This document shows, piece by piece, positions 4,404-9,951 of a stretch of DNA of 9,951 nt. The DNA comes from Tannerella sp. (GTDB lineage: Bacteria > Bacteroidota > Bacteroidia > Bacteroidales > Tannerellaceae), in NCBI GenBank assembly GCA_031261145.1, contig JAISJX010000190.1:1-9951 (forward strand), written 5' to 3'. Numbering within the stretch: the stretch's first letter is position 1; every line of letters starts with the position of its first letter. Position numbers and translations under genes: made by a program. The notes beneath the pieces are model-generated. The model saw only the letters and a program-made list of their open reading frames with translations. It did no database searches and was not told where the DNA came from.

Positions 4404-6359
4404 ATGGCTAAGAAAATTATCAATTATCTACTTCAGTTGAAGTATTTCAACCGATGGTTAATATTCTTTACAGATTTATGCTTCTCTGTTTGCGCCACAG
4501 GCATGTCGTTACTGTTCGCCAGTGAGTTTTTGGAGTTTTCAGCGATTATAAAGCTGGAAATAATACCGTTATCCATTGGTTGCAGCATCGTAAGTTTTGT
4601 CTGTTTCCGGACGTATAAAAGTTCCATTCGTCATGCCGATTTTACTGAAGCAGGACGCATTGGCGTTACAGCCCTGTTTAAAGCGGTTTTACTGATTTCT
4701 GCAATCTCGCTTTTCATCGGGTTTCCGAAAATATACCAGTTCATTTTCGGTATCGCGGAGGTGTTTTTCACGTTTTTCGGCCTGTTATTCCTCCGGATTG
4801 GCATGATTTTCTCCTATAAATATATTCTTCACCATTTCAACAAGGTACAGACGAGAGATAATCTGTTGATTTTCGCTCATGGACTTCCACAGACGTCTTT
4901 TATGGATTCGTCTTTTCAAGACTTGGAAAAAAATTACCGTATTGTGGGTTTCTTCCATTTCGGAACTCATGCGAGCATCCGGATCGGTTCATATAAAATG
5001 TATTCCATTCAAAATCAAGAGGATTTTGATGAGTTGGTAACACGTAATTTTATCAAGGCGGTTCTCTTTCTGAAAGAGGATGCCGTAAAGGAAGAGAGTG
5101 AACGGCTGATCCGCTTTTGCGAAAAAAAGAAGATACGCATGTTGATTTTGCCGTGTGTCAATGAACTGAAAAAGAAGGGCGAACGGATTAATTACCGGAA
5201 CCTGCCGGAAGTGCGGATCGAAAATCTGCTGGAACGGGAAGAAATCAAGATTGACATGGACAAAATAGTCCGGTCAGTGAAGGAAAAAGTGGTATTGGTG
5301 ACAGGCGCCGCCGGATCGATCGGGAGTGAACTTTGCCGCCAGCTTTGTATCTTCAATGTGAAGGAGTTGGTGTTGTTCGATTGCGCCGAAACGCCCATGC
5401 ACAATATCCGCCTGGAACTGGAAGAGCGCTTCCCGGATGTACGGTTCCACCCGGTCATGGGCGACGTGCGCCATAAAGACCGGCTCGAAAGCGTATTCAG
5501 CCGTTTCCAGCCGCAGCTTGTATTTCATGCGGCGGCGTACAAACATGTGCCCCTGATGGAAGAAAATCCGTGCGAAGCCATCCGTACCAATGTGTTTGGA
5601 ACCATGCAGGTAGCTAATTTAGCCACCAAATACCGTGTGGAGAAATTTGTCATGATTTCTACGGACAAAGCCGTGAATCCCACCAATGTAATGGGCGCGT
5701 CCAAACGTTTGGCGGAAATCTACGTGCAAAGCCTCGGCCTGGCCATCCGTAACGGCGAACATCAGGGGATTACCCGTTTTATAACAACCCGCTTCGGGAA
5801 TGTACTGGGAAGCAACGGGTCGGTGATTCCCCGCTTCCGCGAACAATTGGCCAAAGGCGGCCCGCTCACGGTCACTCATCCCGAAATCACCCGCTATTTC
5901 ATGACCATTCCCGAAGCCTGCCGGTTGGTGCTGGAAGCGGCATGTATGGGCAGTGGGAATGAGGTTTTTGTGTTCGATATGGGGAACCCCGTCAAAATAG
6001 CCAACCTGGCCCGCCGCATGATTGAACTGGCCGGTCTGGAACCGGGCATAGACGTTCAGATAAGCTATACCGGCCTCCGTCCGGGAGAAAAACTGTATGA
6101 AGAACTTTTAACGGTCAAGGAAAATTCCTGCGCCACGGCGAATGAGAAAATCTTCCGTGCGCGGGTGCATGAGTATGACCATAACGAGATTACGCCAAAA
6201 ATCATATATCTTTGCGACATGGCGAAATCCGAGAAAACAATAGACGCCGTCCGCCTGATGAAACGGATTATCCCGGAATTTATCAGCAAACACTCCGCCT
6301 TTGAACACTTGGATAAAGCGGAAAAGATTGAAAATGAATATCTCCTGAACGTCGTCTGA
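4404..6359 (+). CDS. Membrane-bound UDP-GlcNAc 4,6-dehydratase-type nucleotide-sugar enzyme (CapD/WbpM/PglF family)
   Basis: The product has 651 aa, the usual size for the long membrane members. Four predicted N-terminal helices (about 17-40, 48-68, 88-107, 112-134) precede a linking domain and a cytoplasmic extended SDR domain from about 294. Visible SDR marks are the NAD(P)-binding TGAAGSIGSE (300-309), AAYKHVPLMEENP ending at 389, and STDKAVNPTNVMGASKR (419-435). Met430 stands where most SDRs have the catalytic Tyr, with Lys434 four residues on, as known for WbpM/PglF-like dehydratases. RPGEKLYEE (559-567) closes the sugar-binding part. The expected reaction is 4,6-dehydration of UDP-GlcNAc, the first step to deoxy-amino sugars for surface polysaccharide; the exact substrate is not provable here. 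No strong Shine-Dalgarno precedes the ATG. The first 290 codons are AT-rich and the SDR part GC-rich. It heads an operon with the flippase 42 bp on. Confidence 0.9.
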   Translation: MAKKIINYLLQLKYFNRWLIFFTDLCFSVCATGMSLLFASEFLEFSAIIKLEIIPLSIGCSIVSFVCFRTYKSSIRHADFTEAGRIGVTALFKAVLLISAISLFIGFPKIYQFIFGIAEVFFTFFGLLFLRIGMIFSYKYILHHFNKVQTRDNLLIFAHGLPQTSFMDSSFQDLEKNYRIVGFFHFGTHASIRIGSYKMYSIQNQEDFDELVTRNFIKAVLFLKEDAVKEESERLIRFCEKKKIRMLILPCVNELKKKGERINYRNLPEVRIENLLEREEIKIDMDKIVRSVKEKVVLVTGAAGSIGSELCRQLCIFNVKELVLFDCAETPMHNIRLELEERFPDVRFHPVMGDVRHKDRLESVFSRFQPQLVFHAAAYKHVPLMEENPCEAIRTNVFGTMQVANLATKYRVEKFVMISTDKAVNPTNVMGASKRLAEIYVQSLGLAIRNGEHQGITRFITTRFGNVLGSNGSVIPRFREQLAKGGPLTVTHPEITRYFMTIPEACRLVLEAACMGSGNEVFVFDMGNPVKIANLARRMIELAGLEPGIDVQISYTGLRPGEKLYEELLTVKENSCATANEKIFRARVHEYDHNEITPKIIYLCDMAKSEKTIDAVRLMKRIIPEFISKHSAFEHLDKAEKIENEYLLNVV

Positions 6360-6401
6360 GGAAATGAAACCGGGGAATCAAACTTAAAACGTTGCGTATA
6401 A

Positions 6402-7937
6402 ATGCCGGTCTTGTCGGAAAACAATAAGCGTATCGCCCAAAATACGATGCTGCTGTATGCGCGTATGTTGCTGACAATGTTAGCTTCTCTTTATATTTCG
6501 CGCATTGTTTTAAATGTGCTTGGAGTAGAAGATTTTGGTATATTTGGAGTCGTCGGGGGAGTGGTTACCCTGTTTTCGTTTTTAAACAGCGCCATGGCGG
6601 GTTCCACCTCCCGGTTCCTGACATTTGAAATAGGCCGGGATGATGATGAGAAGCTGAAAAAGACGTTTTCGTCGGCGCTTACGGTTCATCTGCTCATTGC
6701 GGGTCTGATTTTAGTTTTGGGTGAAACCGTTGGATGGTGGTTCCTGAAAAACAAGTTAGTCATACCGGACGGACGGATGTATGCCGCCATTTGGGTATAT
6801 CAGTTCTCCTTGGTAAGCATGGCGATTTCAGTGACTCAGATTCCTTATCACGCACTGATTCTGGCGCATGAAAAAATGAGTGTTTATGCTTACATCGAAA
6901 TGCTGAATGTGTTTTTAAAACTGGGAATGGTCTATTTGTTGCTGGTTGTCCATGCGGATAAATTGATTGTCTATGCCGGTTTGGTTTTAGTTATCTCCAT
7001 CATTATTACATTAATATACAGGCTCTATTGTTATAAGCATTATACCAGATGCAGATACAGATATGGATGGGAGCGTGACGTTGTATATCCGATGCTTTCT
7101 TTTTCCGGATGGGATTTGTATGGCAATATGAGTACCATTGTGCGGACGCAGGGTGTGAATATTCTGTTGAACCTGTTTTTCGGCCCGGTAATGAATGCCG
7201 CCAATATGATTGCGGTGCAGGTGCAGGGTGCAGTGATGTCTTTTGCCAATAATATCGTGACGGCCACGCGGCCTCAGATTGTAAAGAGTTATGCAAAAGG
7301 AGATTATCAATACACCTGCGATTTAGTGCAAAACACGTCCAAATTCACCTGTCTGTTGTTGCTGTTCCTTTCGCTCCCGTTGATGGTGGAGGCGAAGTAT
7401 GTTTTGACGTTATGGTTAAAAAACGTACCGGAACATGCGGTGACTTTTTGCATTTATGTATTGATTTTCAATTTTTTCGCGACTATATCCACCGTGGTCG
7501 TCGGCGCTGTTCATGCGACGGGGAATATCAAACGTCCAAGTTTGATAAACGGTTCGTTGTATGTAATGGTTTTGCCGGTTTCTTATGTTGCATTCAGGTT
7601 TAATGCACAGCCGGAAATTCCCTATATTTGCAACGCCTTGTTTGTTTTCGCCGGTATGTTGTCGAACGTCTATACGCTGAAATTGTATGTTCCTCAGTTC
7701 CGGGCGAATGACTTCATTGTCAATGTATTGTGCAGTGTCTTGTGTATATCGCTGATAGCCGGCGTCTTTTCCTTGGCAGTCAGGCATTTTATGCAGGAGG
7801 GTTTGTTGCGTTTACTGTCGGTGGTTTTCATATCCACGCTTTCCATTTCGATATCCGGCTATTTTTTGGCAATGGATAAGTACGCCAGAAGTCTGGTGAA
7901 AAGGAAAGTGTGCGCTTTTTTGCGACAGGGGAACTGA
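6402..7937 (+). CDS. Polysaccharide flippase, Wzx-like (MOP superfamily)
   Basis: The product is a 511-aa, strongly hydrophobic protein with about 12-14 predicted membrane helices along its whole length and short charged loops. The N-terminus, with NKRIAQNTMLLYARMLLTML (8-27) and then LNVLGVEDFGIFGVVGGV, is the pattern I know from Bacteroides lipopolysaccharide biosynthesis proteins that move undecaprenyl-linked repeat units across the inner membrane. It lies 42 bp after the dehydratase and 34 bp before the glycosyltransferase in the same direction, with no promoter in either gap, so it is likely cotranscribed. No clear ribosome site precedes the ATG at 6402, normal for this group. Base composition is lower in GC than the preceding SDR domain. 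The transported polymer cannot be inferred. Confidence 0.88.
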   Translation: MPVLSENNKRIAQNTMLLYARMLLTMLASLYISRIVLNVLGVEDFGIFGVVGGVVTLFSFLNSAMAGSTSRFLTFEIGRDDDEKLKKTFSSALTVHLLIAGLILVLGETVGWWFLKNKLVIPDGRMYAAIWVYQFSLVSMAISVTQIPYHALILAHEKMSVYAYIEMLNVFLKLGMVYLLLVVHADKLIVYAGLVLVISIIITLIYRLYCYKHYTRCRYRYGWERDVVYPMLSFSGWDLYGNMSTIVRTQGVNILLNLFFGPVMNAANMIAVQVQGAVMSFANNIVTATRPQIVKSYAKGDYQYTCDLVQNTSKFTCLLLLFLSLPLMVEAKYVLTLWLKNVPEHAVTFCIYVLIFNFFATISTVVVGAVHATGNIKRPSLINGSLYVMVLPVSYVAFRFNAQPEIPYICNALFVFAGMLSNVYTLKLYVPQFRANDFIVNVLCSVLCISLIAGVFSLAVRHFMQEGLLRLLSVVFISTLSISISGYFLAMDKYARSLVKRKVCAFLRQGN

Positions 7938-7971
7938 CAGGTTTGTTATTGGAAAACAAAGATTAAAAGGA

Positions 7972-8958
7972 ATGGATAAGTTGGTTAGCGTGTTGACGCC
8001 CTGCTATAATGGAGGCAAGTATATCGGAAAACTGTTGGATTCCGTCCTGAGCCAAACCTGTCCCCGTATAGAAATGATTGTGATAGACGATGGCTCTACG
8101 GACCATTCGGCCAAAATTATAAAGTCTTATATTCCAGTGTTTGAAGCAAAAGGTTATTCGTTGACGTATCTGTATCAGGAAAATTCCGGACAATCAGTCG
8201 CCATAAACCGGGGGTTGAAACTTTTCAGGGGCGATTTTTTGGTATGGCCGGATTGCGATGATTATTATGCAACGGAGGATGCCATCGCACAAATGGCGGA
8301 AAAACTTGACGCAACGGATGATACGTATAGCATGGTGCGATGTTTCTCCCAATGCTTGGATGAAGAAACACTCAAACCGGTCAAGATGTTACAAACCAAT
8401 CATAAAACGAAGAATAAAATTGATTTATTTGAAGATTTTCTGTTTTCTCGGAATGATTTTTGGTTTGGCGCCGGAAATTATATGCTCAAAGCAAAAAAAA
8501 TAGAAAAATACATTCCCGGGAAAGAAATATACACCGAAAAAGATACAGGACAGAATTGGCAATTGATATTACCACTACTCTATAAGGATAAATGCCTTAC
8601 GGTGGAAGTATTTTTGCATGATATCTTGGACAGGAAGGATTCTCATTCAAGAGCGTCATTCGCTTCACCGGAATTACTGCTGGAAAGGTATCAGATTCAT
8701 GAGAACACGATCCTGCATACCCTGCAAATGATAGAGATGCCCGATAAAGAAAGGGAAACTTACAAAGGGAAAATACATGCCAAATACGACAAGATACGTT
8801 TTTCTGTTTTTCTGAAATACAAAAGATTTGCAGAAGCCCGTGAATTGATGAAGAAACAAGGACGTCTGCCGCTATCCTTATGGTTAAAGTTTCTCCTGCA
8901 TTACACGCGCTTGCTACCGTTTTTCAGGAAAATGTTCGATTTATTAAAAACAAAATGA
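7972..8958 (+). CDS. Glycosyltransferase family 2
   Basis: The product is 328 aa and begins with the GT-A fold typical of family 2: VSVLTPCYNGGKYIGKLLDS (5-24), the nucleotide-binding IDDGSTD (38-44), QENSGQSVAINRGL (69-82), and a metal-binding DXD-like WPDCDD (92-97). No membrane helix is evident, so it probably works at the inner face of the cytoplasmic membrane, adding one sugar from an activated donor to the growing lipid-linked unit. Donor, acceptor and linkage cannot be read. AAGGA directly before the ATG at 7972 gives a weak ribosome site. A short hairpin-capable sequence CTCAACCGGTTTGAG (8959-8973) follows the stop but lacks a T run, so it is not a convincing terminator. Confidence 0.9.
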   Translation: MDKLVSVLTPCYNGGKYIGKLLDSVLSQTCPRIEMIVIDDGSTDHSAKIIKSYIPVFEAKGYSLTYLYQENSGQSVAINRGLKLFRGDFLVWPDCDDYYATEDAIAQMAEKLDATDDTYSMVRCFSQCLDEETLKPVKMLQTNHKTKNKIDLFEDFLFSRNDFWFGAGNYMLKAKKIEKYIPGKEIYTEKDTGQNWQLILPLLYKDKCLTVEVFLHDILDRKDSHSRASFASPELLLERYQIHENTILHTLQMIEMPDKERETYKGKIHAKYDKIRFSVFLKYKRFAEARELMKKQGRLPLSLWLKFLLHYTRLLPFFRKMFDLLKTK

Positions 8959-9011
8959 CTCAACCGGTTTGAGGATGAATTACACGGAGTAGATATGAAC
9001 ATTATCAGTGA

Positions 9012-9248
9012 TTTATAATTCATAAAAGAAATTTACAAATTACACAGAATGAATTGGCTAAAGAGACAGGATTGTCAAGGAGAGGAATTGAAAAGAATAT
9101 AAACCTTTTCAAAACCAAAGGCTTATTAGACCGTGTCGAGCCAGACAAAAGTGGCTATTGGAAAGTGATAGAAAAAGATGAAAAACAGTGCTCTTTGAAA
9201 TTCTGTAAAAGGGTAGTAAGCTCAAATCAAAGAGGATACATTCAATGA
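9012..9248 (+). pseudogene. 5'-truncated remnant of a winged-helix DNA-binding protein
   Basis: The frame opens after a stop at 9009-9011 and runs to TGA at 9246-9248 with no in-frame ATG. Its product contains a winged-helix core, ITQNELAKETGLSRRGIEKN, then INLFKTKGLLDRV and SGYWKV. This matches the C-terminal end I recall for RecG-like ATP-binding proteins with an AlbA_2 (divergent AAA-4) domain, of which nothing else is present here. About 25 unrelated residues follow, ending in a TGA that overlaps the next gene's ATG by two bases. A TTG at 9054 could start a 64-aa peptide, but that would cut the fold. It lies between the glycosyltransferase and the second flippase and most likely marks an old recombination or insertion scar. 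Confidence 0.6.
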
Positions 9249-9951
9249 GCGTTAATCAATTAAAAGCAGGAACTATCCTGTCTTATGTTTCTATTGGACT
9301 AAATAGTTTCATCGGATTGATTTATACCCCGTACATGCTACGGATGATGGGTCAATCCGAGTATGGATTGTATTCATTAGCTGTCTCCATCATTGCTTAT
9401 TTAACCATATTAGATTTAGGTTTTGGAAATGCGATTGTTCGTTATACGGCAAAATTTCGTGCTGAAAATAAGCAAAAAGAACAATCTGAAATGTTTGGAA
9501 TGTTTTTGATACTCTATTCCGTCATTTCTGTTATCACGCTATTACTCGGTGCCGTTCTGTATTTTAATGCAGGGGGATTGTTTGATGAAACGATGAATAG
9601 CGAAGAAGTACAGACGGTACGTATTATGTTGATTCTGATGCTTTTCAATTTGGCTGTTACCTTCCCAATGAGCATCTGGGGTTCCATCATAAGCGCTTAC
9701 GAACAGTTTGTATTTCGACGGATGGTTGGTCTTATCCGGATTATTTTGAATCCATTGGTAATGGTGTTGTTATTGATGTACAGTTACAGAGCCATTGCGA
9801 TGGTGGTTGTTACTACGCTATTTAATCTTACCACCTTACTGATTAATTGGTGGTATTGTAAGAATAGATTGAATATCCAAATTCGTTTTGCAAAAGTCAA
9901 GTGGGGATTTTTGCGAGAAGTATCCATTTATTCTTTTTGGATATTCCTGAA
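9245..9951 (+). CDS. Second Wzx-like oligosaccharide flippase (partial, runs off right edge)
   Basis: The frame is open from the ATG at 9245 to the window end (235 codons plus two bases). The product is hydrophobic, with at least six helices. Its start, MSVNQLKAGTILSYVSIGLN and then IYTPYMLRMMGQSEYGLYSLAVSI, is the typical opening of a polysaccharide exporter of the MOP superfamily, with the conserved GxxEYGLY-type stretch at the end of helix 1. DLGFGNAIVRYTAKFRAE (59-76) is also characteristic. It is clearly different in wording from the first flippase at 6402, so this is not a recent duplication. The region is AT-rich (19 of 60 bases GC at 9361-9420), unlike the regulator genes. No promoter is visible just upstream; translation may be coupled to the preceding remnant through the ATGA overlap. 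Confidence 0.88.
   Translation, partial: MSVNQLKAGTILSYVSIGLNSFIGLIYTPYMLRMMGQSEYGLYSLAVSIIAYLTILDLGFGNAIVRYTAKFRAENKQKEQSEMFGMFLILYSVISVITLLLGAVLYFNAGGLFDETMNSEEVQTVRIMLILMLFNLAVTFPMSIWGSIISAYEQFVFRRMVGLIRIILNPLVMVLLLMYSYRAIAMVVVTTLFNLTTLLINWWYCKNRLNIQIRFAKVKWGFLREVSIYSFWIFL

Noticed and set aside
8959..8973. Hairpin-like sequence after the glycosyltransferase as a terminator
   Set aside because: Short stem, no T run after it, and the following genes continue in the same direction.

Overview
The window looks like chromosomal DNA from a Bacteroidales bacterium (Bacteroides/Parabacteroides-like; genus not resolvable by eye). The main evidence is a repeated promoter type, a TTTG-like -33 box about 19-21 bp from TAnnTTTG, seen five times ahead of genes. 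Most starts also lack a strong Shine-Dalgarno, and the gene families (HYC_CC_PP-type peptide, membrane-anchored AraC-type regulators, a Bacteroides-style flippase) fit the same group.

Region 1 (1-1531) is a small regulator neighbourhood. A secreted cysteine-rich peptide gene on the minus strand runs off the left edge. It diverges from an AraC-family regulator gene (368-1213), and the two promoters face away from each other across a shared spacer. A 78-aa two-helix membrane protein of DUF4405 type follows with its own promoter. Region 2 (1532-1690) is a palindromic repeat element between convergent genes. It has perfect 14-bp terminal inverted repeats, seven copies of CGCAGAT and a central bidirectional terminator-like hairpin.

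Region 3 (1749-4035, minus strand) is a two-gene operon of paralogous regulators. Each has about seven membrane helices and a C-terminal AraC-type DNA-binding domain, and the genes overlap by 11 bp. Region 4 (4036-4403) is a divergent promoter region. It holds a perfect 32-bp palindrome, promoters in both directions and a long (about 215 nt) leader for the rightward operon.

Region 5 (4404-9951, plus strand) is the start of a surface-polysaccharide (capsule or O-antigen-like) locus: a UDP-GlcNAc 4,6-dehydratase-type enzyme, a Wzx-like flippase, a family 2 glycosyltransferase, a 5'-truncated winged-helix gene remnant, and a second, unrelated-looking flippase that runs off the right edge. The dehydratase would make the nucleotide-sugar precursor, the glycosyltransferase would extend the repeat unit, and the flippase would export the lipid-linked unit. 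Base composition shifts sharply: about 60% GC in sampled regulator and dehydratase-domain lines against about 32-40% in the dehydratase N-terminus and second flippase. With the gene remnant and duplicate flippase, this suggests a mosaic locus assembled by recombination. I found no rRNA, tRNA, CRISPR array, complete transposase or integrase. I see no clearly new system; the best leads are the palindrome-bearing control region with the paired membrane regulators, and the small peptide/regulator/DUF4405 cluster.
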